This document shows positions 50,401 to 61,000 of a stretch of 64,000 nucleotides of DNA, piece after piece; position 1 is the first letter of the stretch; each line of letters starts with the position of its first letter. Made by a program: the position numbers and the translations under genes. Origin of the DNA: Rhodamnia argentea (taxonomy: Eukaryota > Streptophyta > Magnoliopsida > Myrtales > Myrtaceae); contig NC_063156.1 in assembly GCF_020921035.1 (NCBI RefSeq), positions 2,356,001-2,420,000 on the forward strand, written 5' to 3'. The notes below the pieces were generated by a model. The model was not told where the DNA came from. It searched no databases and saw nothing but the letters and a program-made list of their open reading frames with translations.

Positions 50401-51990
50401 CATTGGGTAATTGGTATGACGGGACTTGTTTCTTTTTTTTTTTTTTTTTTTGAAGCTACTACTTTTCGTCCTTGCACTTTCACAGTTTTACTAATCAAAT
50501 CCTTGCCCTTTCAATTTCTCTAATTGAGTCGTTCTACTTAAATAAAATGTTCAATCCCTTAGACACAAAATCTAGCTGAATCCATTTGTCAGAAAATGCC
50601 AAAACGAGACATGAATTAAAATATTGCTTAAGTGGACACTTAATGTTGATGATGGATTAGTGGGAGCATAAAAAAAAAAAGCAAAGTAAAGAAATTCAAT
50701 CAATTCACTGCCCACGACCCACGATGGGCGGTCACATAGGTAATATCTAATCTTCATCACACTCCGACATCATCCTAAGCTGAATTTGGCTGAATTTCGT
50801 ATGGGAGAGGCTTGAACATACATTTTATGTAATTAGAAGGTTTGACAAGAAAAATTTAAAAGTAGAAGGTCTTGATCAGAAAAAGTAGTTGAAGTACAGG
50901 GAAGAAAGGTAGAATTTGTTTTTCTTTTTGCAGTAAAAGTAGTAGCTCACAAGGTTCAGCTCATAATCTTATTAAAGAAGCCCACTTCAATGCACCACAC
51001 CGTTTAAGCAGGTGGAATTCCTAGGCCCTTCCAATACAACCCTTGCATACTACTTCTCAAGCATCTACACACTGTTGATCCCACTTCTCAAGCATCTACA
51101 CACTGTCGTTCTCTTGAGTAACTATACAGATAGTACATAATCATCTGCAAATCTGAAGGGAACAATGATGTATTCCCTTAGACTCAATAAAGAGCAACAT
51201 CTAAACAGATATAGAACTACTCTACATCAGCACCTCAATGAACCACCTGCAGTTTCTTCTCATAATGGACTGTGATATAGCACCTACAACATTAACACTG
51301 AGAAGTTCCGGAAATAGACTAAAGCCTGTTGCAATATCACTAACTCTACATCAAAAGTACCACTTTTTTTTTTTCTCTTTCTAACAAAATCACGGTGATG
51401 TTTCCCTAAATCGATTAACTTGATCAAAATAACCTGGAAGGCAAGAACATAAAACCACGGATGGACAAAACCTACCACTTAGCCCTCGCAGTCATTTTCA
51501 ACGCGGATGGCTGCGGCGCGGTGCATGGCCCTTCGGTCGCAATCTTATACAATCCATATAGCTGCAACTGAACATCATTCGCCACTCTCTGGGAAAGGCG
51601 ATCGGCCGCGGCCGCCGCCACGAATGCCGTCGCGGCGCTGAATACCTCGTCCAACTCCGTGCTCTCCACTCCCTCCCAATCGCTATCGCTTCCCCCACCG
51701 CCGCCATCATCGTCATCCTCAGTCCCCGCCGCGCTCTCATTCCTCACGCTACCGTGCTCGGCCACCACCGAATCCGTGTCGCGCGACTCGCCGGAACCGT
51801 CAGCGCCGGCGGATTCAGCGGCATCTCTAACTCCCGAGTCCGACTTCGCCGACTGCGCGGCGGAGGTGCGGACGACGGCGAGGCCTTCGTCTTTGAAGGT
51901 GAAGAGCAAGGAGATCAGCTTGGCGAGGAGGTAAGAGAAGATCAGGCCGATGAAGACCGATTGCAGGAGGGGTTGCCAGTCGCCGCCCAT
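47466..51990 (-). CDS. ACBP: Membrane-anchored acyl-CoA-binding protein with ankyrin repeats (ACBP1/2 type)
   Basis: Six minus-strand exons: 51990-51476, 49780-49675, 49578-49478, 49180-49089, 47984-47887 and 47645-47466. They join in frame to 363 residues, close to Arabidopsis ACBP1/2. A membrane segment lies at about 9-32 (LLQSVFIGLIFSYLLAKLIS). Next is a Ser/Asp/Gly-rich acidic stretch to about 110. The acyl-CoA-binding domain is at about 113-207, with VQLQLYGLYKIATEGPC, TARAKWQAWNKLG and PEEAMQKYIDIVTELYPSW. Ankyrin repeats at about 240-345 include RTPLHWAVDRGHAKVVELL and QTPLHYAVVCDREGIAEFL. Family members bind long-chain acyl-CoA and phospholipids at the ER/plasma membrane, and the ankyrin part recruits partners such as AP2/ERF factors. 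Intron 1 (1.7 kb) carries poly(T) and short tandem repeats. Confidence 0.93.
48843..48895. repeat. C-rich and A-rich low-complexity run in an ACBP intron
   Basis: 'cccccccc' is followed by a long poly(A) and 'cccaaaaaaaag' runs inside the ACBP intron between exons 4 and 5. Probably a simple-sequence expansion. Confidence 0.6.
50421..50790. repeat. Possible insertion with poly(T) inside ACBP intron 1
   Basis: A T run at about 50432-50450 is followed by 'ttttcgtccttgcactttca', a style of phrase seen at ends of plant non-autonomous elements. A clear partner arm was not found. Confidence 0.3.
51052..51106. repeat. Tandem repeat, 24-bp unit twice with period 31
   Basis: 'acttctcaagcatctacaca' plus 'ctgt' is present at 51052-51075 and again at 51083-51106, with a 7-bp spacer, in ACBP intron 1. 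Confidence 0.85.
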
Positions 51991-53286
51991 GGGTGCACCG
52001 ATCTCGGCCGAACTGCACGGTGCGATCGGAACCCTGGAGAGGAAGAGAAACGGCCGGTACGAGATGGCGTTTCGGGCGCCGAGCGAGAGGAATCACAACC
52101 CTAGCTCGCGTGGATCATCGGAGGTGAGAACAAACCGCAAAACCCTGAAATTTTGGGGATTTGGAGAGAGGAAGAGAGAGAGAGAGAGCACCGAAGAGAA
52201 TGACAGCGGAGTGGGACGGTGGCCGGTGAGTCCGTCTGGGATTTTGTTTGTTTGTTTGGGGTGGCGATTTTTACGACTCCACGTGCGGCACGCGCTGCGA
52301 AAGGGAAATCGCCTGCTTCACGGAACCCGGCCTTACTGTCTGCGTGAGGTTGCTGACTCGGGTCGGGCCGGGTCGTCGTCGCTCTCGGGTTGTAGGGCCA
52401 GCGGTTCACAAAACCTCCTCAAACTTCTCGAAACATTGAGAGAGATGACAATACAATGATGTTGGCCCACCATCTGTTTAATTTGCATCGATCAACGGCC
52501 CATGATCGAGAAGCCACTTTATATCTCGGTTGAAAAAACACTCGTCTTTTCCTACAACCTTATAATTCGGTCACCCCGATAGTAATCAATCCAGTCATTG
52601 CAATTTTCCAAATTCGTTCATCATCGGAGCCTTCAGTTGCTCATCATCTTCTCAAAGTGATCTTCTTTTCACCTTCGCTAGACCAGCGAGTTACGTGCCG
52701 AATCGAAACATTTTGCGGGGCCGTTTCCGCGCTCTCGATTCATGGGTCGTGTGACGCTTTGTACCGTCATTTCCTATCAAATAACGCATGAATTTTTGAA
52801 AAGAAGAGGTGGATTATTGCGGTTGGATGACCGATTCAGAGAGACCAAGGTCCCGACATGAGCCATTCTTTGTCACCATGCTCGACCGATGTAGTGAGAC
52901 ATGACTACCCTGAATAGTTGGCCCAAACTTAAAGCATCGTGTTAATGTGCGCACGTCTTTAAACTAATCATCGAACAAGAGACCGATTTACTTGGTGAAG
53001 AAATGGGCAGGAAAATCAATCCCAGCTAGCAATGGCTCTCGGCTTGAGAACACGGGTCCTATTTTTAGTTGAGACACTCCTTTCATTCCTCTAAAAGGCC
53101 TAGACAATTTCAGTTATCTTCGGTACGAATATTTTCCTCTATATGTAATGTCAATTCGACCATAGAAAAAGAAAGGCATTAATTTCGAGACCTAGCTTTC
53201 CAAGTGGACCCCTTGACATTTGGCCTAGTCTTTTCCTCTCATGGCCACGATAAATTCCCCATACTATTGAATTTAATTCCTTACTC
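51991..53286. other. Upstream region of ACBP, otherwise gene-free
   Basis: It contains the ACBP leader and promoter, with a (GA) run near 52174-52189 and a GC-rich open stretch to 52460 on the plus strand without any domain. Beyond this nothing is recognisable. Confidence 0.4.
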
Positions 53287-53638
53287 GAGGTAAAAATTGT
53301 CCCGCCAGTCTTAAACTTATTGTATGGATGTTAATTCGGTCCTAAATATTTCAATTTATTCAATTTATTCCTAAGCCTTTATACAATATTTCAATGTAGT
53401 CATTCCAGTCTTTTTTTTTTTTTTTTTTTGCCGGAAATCTCAGCCATGACGATCTAGTATTTCTTGGCCATCCTAGGTGACACATCGCCATATCAATGAT
53501 TTCAAGCGAAAAGTGGTCAAAAGGATCGTATTAGAATTTCACGCAAAATAATAGGATTAGATTGACAAAATTGAAAAGTTTAGGATTGAACCGATATCCG
53601 TATAAATAAGTTTAGGACGAATCGGATAATTTCCTTCC
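53287..53638. repeat. Inverted-repeat element, family copy (about 352 bp)
   Basis: The left end 'gaggtaaaaattgtcccgcc' with 'ttaattcggtcctaaat' pairs with the right end 'aagtttaggacgaatcggat' and 'aatttccttc'. A T run lies at 53411-53429. The core is short and lacks the GC-rich block. Confidence 0.6.
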
Positions 53639-56600
53639 TTAATTGTCCCTCATTAGTTATTACTTGAATATTCAATTGGTGGTCTCGCGGCTTGTAAAAG
53701 AGACCACAAAAAAGAATTCTCGCTATTGAAACTATCTTAATCTGTGCCACAAAAAACCACGAGTCTCAAAATCATTCTCCCTTTGTTTGATCCACAGTTC
53801 GGTTCATTCATGCACCCTTTACAGTTTGGTTTATTTACGCACCTTTTGCCGTCTTAGAAGTCTGCTAGAAGCACCTCCTTGTTCAGGCCCTCATGCCCCG
53901 GCTATCACTCTCCGTTCTCGTTCAACTGGGTCCGTATAGCTATAACCCTTAACGCACTGATGCGTCGCATTCTTGGTGCAACTAACACTCAAGAGAGAAA
54001 CCAGGTGAGCTTACAACCCCAATCTTGATGATTTGTATGCAAATCACAATTCACACGCATGGAGGGAGGAATGACGTGATCTGGTCGTGTTCAACAGCGA
54101 CGGTCGCGGCGTGCAATGAAGGCATTCCAAAGGCTACGGGGTTAAGAATGGTTGTTGGGAAAAACCAAGATTTTTCACTTAGATTTAGCACCTAACGGCC
54201 GACAGAAAAAGTGGACGCTCCGACCAGCAAATCAAGAGCTGCTTTCTCTTTGATGTCGCTACGCCGACTGGATCGTCGGATCGAGATTTGGTTCATCCCT
54301 TGCAACCTGACAGAAGCTTCCTCTCATGATCTAAAGATCGAACCCACGGATGCGGATGCAGCAAAGTGAATGATTCGGACTCTTCTTTCGTAAAGCCAAA
54401 ACCAGCCAATCGCTGCTAATTTTCAGTAGGGACAACTCCTTTGGGAGAGAAATCGCTTGGTGACCTTGTCCCCGTGGAATTTGGCCAGTGGGATTCCCGC
54501 AATGCCCGCGAATTTTCGCGATCCGGATTCATTTTAATGGATGTACCGAATTCATCGAATCAAATTCAATGGTATCCTTCGATTCTCTTTCCGCATTGTA
54601 GCACATATGCAATTCGGATCTCGTTTTGATGACATAGACACTCGATAATCGTTGCGAGCGAAACGATTCATAAAAAGACTACAATTGGATTAACTTTTTT
54701 CACCAGTATCCGAGTACATATGGACTCTCCTTAAAAAGAAGATATTGTCGATATTTATCACCACTTTAGCTACTTTAGCAGCTTGGCCCTTTACTAGGGC
54801 TTTCTAAACCTACTGTTCGTTTTTTTTTTTTTTGGGCCGATGGCGGCGTGCGGCTACAATGATCCAGCAGGATCATTTTCTTCTTGCAACCTCGACCTAT
54901 GTTTTATGCATTACGTGGGAGTCAGGATTTCCACAGTTATACATCAAGATGGATGACACCGGAAGGTCGGGGAGGGGGAAGAAACTTATGTATTTCGCTA
55001 CGAAGTCTTTTTTTTGTACAGGCTGGCTTGATTTTGTGCTGTAAAACTTGTTTGTCCATATTATTTTTTCGACGGGCCCAACAAGTTGTTAGACTCATGA
55101 TCAGGTCTGATAGACATTCGTGGTAAGATTGTCATTTGAGACTCCATGTTACGAAAAAAAATGAGAAATCCTTCCTAAACGTGAACCGTGATATAGCAGC
55201 ATATGATTTCGCACAAAAAGGAGGAGTCCTCTAATTATGGCCAGGCAAAATAGTAGATGGATCATTATAGAGTAGGACAAGGGACACCAAACTTCTACTA
55301 TTTCTCTTGCTGACCAAATTGGTATGACATGATGCACCTAATGATCCCATGCTTGATTAGCTCTCTCCTCTCTGGCCCCCATCGTGTTTGGGAGAGGCGC
55401 CTATTTGTGGACACTCAGCCATCGTCGGCAAAGCCGATCCGTCTGAAAAGGGACCGGGGCGGCAGCGGCCAAGGAGGTGGAGGGCAGGATGGCGATGATG
55501 GAGGAGGATCCGATAAGGGCAGCGTGGGAGTGGATTTGTTTTGTCGAAGAAAGGCCAAATACAAAAGAAAGGATTTGCTTGTCTAGGCTCACCTATTTTG
55601 AATCTTTGATAGATGTTGGTTTTTCTTCTGAGAAATATTTCTTGAATTAGATACTTTTAAGGTTTTTTTTTTTCCACGGTATGCGATTTCATTGTATTAT
55701 GTGTACTTCGATCAGGAAAAAGGGAGAAGAAATCCATGATACAGATCCATGTTCTTCAGATGTAGTAATCATGTAGTGGACAATCAATGGTGAAGTTGCA
55801 CATGTTGTCTCACTCCTGTAGAAAAAAATACATGAATGCAAGAATACACGGGGTTAACTTCTCATGCATTTGCCTGATCATATCTTCCTTCATTTGGTAG
55901 ATGCACCAACAAGGAGAGGGTTTTTTGCACAGCATCATCGTTCTCTCATCATGCGCCGAGACCCCCATCAGAGAGTACACACCGGCGAACAGTCGGTCTG
56001 CGTGGAACCGCTACACTCGCAAGATAGATACTTATAGGTCACGTGATTCGGTCGACATCGAGCTATCGAAACTTCAAAAGGGAAGATGACACAGAATGCA
56101 GTTAGAATCAAGGAGCGATTACGCACTTATCTTCGATCACGTTCGCCCTCGGGAAGATTCCAAGTCATCGAAGCGAGCTATGCCACTGGTCGAAAAAGTA
56201 TTACATAGCCAGAGAAGCCCTAGTTTGATTCAATTTTGGCTAGGAGGAACATTCGGCAGAAATATTCCTAAGCCATTCACATGCCTATATTCACACCTGG
56301 GATCAAGATTTGCAAATCAGCTGCACTGAACTATGATGCTACCAAATATATATACACTTGCATGTGCGCGGAAAACTTCCGTATAATGATTCAGGCCCGA
56401 TGTATATACGCGATTCAGGATTTTGTCTTCCATAAAATCAACCTTTTGGAGACATGTAGTCTAGAAATTTGGTGTCTCCTCCTATAATTTCACGTGCCAT
56501 TAAGTACAAGAACCACCTTTCAGTCAAATCTCTAGAGGTTCGAAGAAAGGAAAGGAAAAAAGAAGAAAAACCTTCAAATCCCCCAGATTCATACTGTAGC

Positions 56601-56914
56601 CAGATTGCTAGCTTCGCTTTAAAGCTTGAGCGAGTAAATATACTCGGACAACCGAAAGACAGTTAGCTTACATGGAAGAAGAAGAGGAAAGGTACTCAGT
56701 GATTGTGCTTATGTTCATCCCGAATCTCATTCGAACTTACCGTTCGCAATTACTCAGTTCGTTCGAACGATTTTGCATATACATAGTTCTTAAAGGAGAG
56801 GAGGGGTGGGGGAGGTGGGAAGAAACATGACTTATCTGGACGGGGGAGGAGCGCGCGCGAGTCGAATCCCGAGAGACCAAGATTCACAAGGATAGGACGG
56901 TGCAAACGTTAGAA
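53639..56914. other. Gene-free stretch before MIR828
   Basis: Open frames are short (85 codons or fewer) and unrecognised. The Gly/Asp-rich frame near 55329-55586 shows no domain. It may hold part of the MIR828 3' transcript, since that gene runs leftward. Confidence 0.4.
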
Positions 56915-57082
56915 CCTCCACCTATAACATTGCTTGCTCAAATGAGCATCTCAGAACAGCGGCACGAGAGAGAGCAAAACAGTTTCAGTTGCTAAAGCAA
57001 CCGCGACCAAACTGTTCTGTCTTAGTTCTTGGTGCTAACTGTGGTTGGAATACTCATTTGAGCAAGAAACATTACTAGGAGG
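56915..57082 (-). ncRNA. MIR828: MIR828 precursor hairpin
   Basis: The minus strand at 57067-57046 gives a 22-nt sequence that begins TCTTGCTCAAATG and ends AGTATTCCA, identical to the conserved miR828. The opposite arm (56931-56952) is its near-complement. The arms extend from CCTCC (56915-56919) to GGAGG (57078-57082), and the inner stem continues with 'aacagttt'/'aaactgtt' and 'gttgct'/'agcaac', so about 168 nt fold on themselves. The miRNA is on the 5' arm of the minus-strand precursor. In eudicots miR828 is a 22-nt trigger that cleaves MYB mRNAs and TAS4, lowering anthocyanin and trichome-related MYB activity. A weak TATA-like sequence lies near 57179-57187 and a (CT)n run at 57107-57132. 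Strand and mature sequence are sure; precursor ends are approximate. Confidence 0.93.
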
Positions 57083-57106
57083 ACTCCCATAAACTTCAAC
57101 CCTCTC

Positions 57107-57132
57107 ACTCTCTCTCTCTCTCTCTCTCTCTA
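57107..57132. repeat. (CT)n microsatellite beside MIR828
   Basis: A CT dinucleotide run lies about 25 bp upstream of the hairpin in the minus-strand direction. It is likely within the primary transcript or its promoter. Confidence 0.8.
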
Positions 57133-57237
57133 GGTGGAGTAGCACAAAGTGACGAGCTCCCACAACCTCGTCTCGTGCAATAAATAGAACGCTAGTACCC
57201 ATGTTTACCGATATGCCCCCAGTTTTTTCTAGCTAAC

Positions 57238-57669
57238 TCAAACGCAGCTGTCATGGAGGCAACTCGTTACATCCTCCTTCCCACGACCCAAGAGTCCATT
57301 TTTAGGTCCCCCGGGGCTCGACCGCTCGTGCCGTCCGATACTTGAATGCTCGCCTTTCAAGCTGAAAGTCGGTCGATGTGTCGCGAACGTGGCCCGCTCT
57401 AGGTGCGCCTCTCCGAGGCTGTATTGAAGCGGGCATCGAGTCGGCTTCTGCCCCGTGATTGGAGGGCATAGAGGGAAGACAAAAGAGCGTTCGACATTCT
57501 CCCAGGCCCCGGTTGTTGACACTTGAAAGTCAGTTTTCAGAGGGTAGGAAGGAACCAATAAAAAAAAGAACTTGGGAGCAGAAAGCGATCGCCAGCTGAT
57601 GAGCTGAAGGGAGAATTGTAGGTGTCCATGGAATGGCAGCTCAAGAGTCAATCTTTCCCGAAAACCCAA
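57238..57669. other. GC-richer open block, origin unknown
   Basis: A 143-codon minus-strand open frame without an ATG start crosses this block. It is GC-richer than its surroundings and has no domain I recognise. The style recalls organellar DNA, but that is a guess. Confidence 0.2.
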
Positions 57670-60600
57670 CGACCAGACTCGTTAACAGCGACCACCCAAT
57701 TGAATTCATGGCGTTTCTGAATGTGCAGATCACCACCATCTGTTCGCTTAACATATAGTTAAACTCCAATGGAGTCCTTTTGGGCGACCCCCCCTAAGAT
57801 TTAACCCACCAGTTTCGTTCACCTTCTTTCCCTCTTTTGGGAACCTTTTTCTATCTTCACGTCAGTGAACATTGACCCTGATGGAATTACGTTACATCTG
57901 GCATGGCGACAAGACAGGCAGGCAGGGAAGAAAGTTGGGGGACTCTATGGGGACTTTAACTTTATACCAGGACGTGTGGCTGAACTCAACTCTATTGTCT
58001 TTCTCCGGAGAAAATGGGATCAAAAGGATTCTTCTTCTTTTTGAATTTTTAGGTACGTAATGTCTAGCCTGTAAGTTCAACTTTGAACAAAAATAAAAAA
58101 ATGTTGAAGGCTTATAACGTAAAGTACGGAAAGATTTAGTGGGGTTCAAAGACTTTGGGGCTTGCACAGGGTGGATAGACCTAACAAATTTTTGTGGGGT
58201 GAATGCTTCCAAGCAGATTGGATGTCACTATGAACTTGGATGCAACCCCAGCTCTGTTTTGTTAGCGGTCAAGTGGGACGAGACAACATGGGATAAGCTT
58301 CATCGTCGAGAGGAAAACAACTCGGATCACCAGGGAAGGTTCCTAAATGACTGGTCAGTGATAAAGGAGATAAGGGTGCAAAGATAGTGAGGAGGTTTGC
58401 CTAGAAGCAGACATCCTCGAAAGAGTGTATAATAGCTCACTAATTGAGTGCTCTTACGCCAAAGATGAACGGGACTAAGCGATGTGCCGGAGTATTTTAC
58501 ATGAATTATACTATCAGAAAAACGACGCTCCTCATCCATAATGTTGGAACACACGTTTTCTCATTATTTAGAGAACATATCTTCTCGATTAATGAAATTT
58601 CAATTCTGTATGAGTTTGATTGTTGCTCTTCTTTTTTTTTTTTTTTTTTGGTAAGGTTGATTGTTGCTCTTCTTGTTCTCTCGAGAAATGTATTTTTTTT
58701 CCCCTTGGAGATGTGTAGATACCATACCTAGATAACATTCATGAAACGCTAAACTTGGTGGTTCAAGCAGCGCGCGTCCTTTCTAGCAAGGTTACTATCA
58801 CTACAATCATGATTAAAAACATCTGAAACAAACTGTGGATTGACCACAGAGACATTATTGGACAGGGATTATAATTATACTCGAGTCATTCAAATACCGT
58901 CGGTATTTGGCATCCCCTAATTATACTAAACGATTTCATATCCAACCCCCCGCAATGTCTCACTAAACAATCACTCGATATCATGAAAGATTCATGAATC
59001 TCACCATGAAATCTCATGGATACAAACCATAGATTCTTCGGATGCAATTCGCAAGCCTGAGCACGCCGCACAGATTGATTTCATGGCGGAAACTTCTCTC
59101 CCCATTATTGGACATAAAAGACAAAAACCCAGTTGAACAATATATGCATACCAACCAAAAGTTTGCCACTCCCTACTCAATTTCAACGATTCCTATGGAG
59201 GCTTTCTTGAGCAAGTCGAGCAAGTGGAGCATGTCGGCACAAGGTGGGCCGAACTTCAACACACAATTCGCGTCGGATCGAATTCCGCAAATCATACTCG
59301 AATTCGAGATATAATCTAACTTCGAACAAGATGGGATAACTAGAACATTTTATGATGCGTATGCCAAAAATAGGTGCGATCCAAGGCCTAATTCTCCATC
59401 CTCGTAGATTCCCTGTAGTATTCCTAATGGACAGCCACACATTCAATGAAGAAGGTTAGGCCAATTGAAATGTCACTCATCTAGCCAAAAGTAAGATAAG
59501 ACGAAAAAGAATTTGGTCACAAACATATGGACATAACTTCCTTCACTTGTTGAAATAGTTCCGAAGACGAAAATGTTGAAAAATAGGTAACTCATTATTA
59601 GCGCCTGCCTTTTCTTTATAGTACTAGAACAAACTGATTAGGTTGAAAAGGAGGAGGAAATTTGTTCTCATATTCCTTATCAATGCTTACCAGCCATATA
59701 GATTGCTAATCATATCATGTCACGGAAAACGCCAAGAGATGCGCGAATTCAACTGCCAAATAGCGAAGGATGAAAGTAAAATAAAAAACATACGAGACAT
59801 GATATACGTGAATTCGAAGGAGAGAGAGGGGTTTCACTATCTTCAAATTACCAAAGTATGTTTCACAAATCTAAATATCTCACAAGAAGAGGTGAAGAAC
59901 AATGCAAAAGAGGTAGAAGCGAAAGCAAGCCTTACAATGTAGTTTGCAGCATATCCTTTTTATAGCCCTTCTAAAAAAATCCTAAGATAAAGTGCATGGT
60001 CCAAAATAACTAATCTCTAATTTGAACCTTGTCGCTAACTTGAACTTAATCTCTAATTTGAAATTCAAAACTCAACATATCATATGCAGTTTCTTTTTTG
60101 GTTTTTCCGTTCTCTCGACTTTCATATTTGACTATAGTAATTTTTAAATATTAAATCGTGCCTTCATGGCAATTGATCCTTTTACCCTCCACCTCTCTAT
60201 CAGTCTAAGACTCAAAACTGCCTAGCGTATGCAGTTTCCACTTGAACATCTCTCTTCATTTTTCACCAATTATTCTAACCTGCATACTGTTATTTGTGCC
60301 ATTGAGTCTATCCTTACGATGACATCATTCATGTCATCTCTCGATGAACTTGAATGATTACAAATCAAATAAATAACCTACATGCTCTTAATTTGTGACA
60401 TTGAGATTAGCCTATCAAATGACATCATGAATGACAATTTAACTTAACCATGGTTTATAGTAATCATCAAAGGCACAGAAGAGAAAACAAATAAAATCAT
60501 AAATTTCCTTCTCTTGAACAAACCAAAAAGATCTCCATCTCTATTTCTTCAAATGCAATTATTCTTACCTTCCATTCTTCAACAAAGAAGGACAAGTTTA

Positions 60601-61000
60601 AACTCAACTTTCAACCAAGTTCAATGTTTACCAAATTTGTGTTGTTTTAAATTTTTAGTTCCAACCATCTAGTATTTTACAAGGTGAATTCATGGACTTC
60701 CATTTTATATCAAACTATTTGTTTTCAAGGAATGAGATTTGTAAAAAAAAAAAAATCTTTCAAGGCGAATGAAGGCTTTGTGTGTTCAAAATGCCATTCA
60801 AGGTAAGTGAAACTCTATGGGCAAAATTGGATTGATCTTCTTAGTTTTCTTGATCCTTGTTTGAGTTTACCTTAAAATATGAATAACACCATAGATACAT
60901 GTTGTGAAAGAGATTAACAATTACACGATGAGCTAATAAGAGACAAAACCATGTATGAGTGATTTTAGATGATTTTGTATCATGGGTGATGACATGCTGA
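57670..61000. other. Gene-free AT-rich stretch
   Basis: No coding gene is recognised. It holds a duplicated 18-bp sequence around a poly(T) at 58616-58674. From about 59.9 kb the sequence is strongly AT-rich. Confidence 0.4.
58616..58674. repeat. 18-bp direct repeat flanking a poly(T) run
   Basis: 'ttgattgttgctcttctt' occurs at 58616-58633 and again at 58657-58674, with only a T run and 'ggtaagg' between. It looks like a target-site duplication around an almost empty insertion, or replication slippage. Confidence 0.8.

Noticed and set aside
51498-52459. Several GC-rich frames around the ACBP first exon and promoter
   Set aside because: They overlap the secure ACBP exon 1 or its leader and show no domain.
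55329-55586. Gly/Asp-rich 85-codon plus-strand frame
   Set aside because: Low-complexity content, no domain, no nearby exons; chance frame is more likely.
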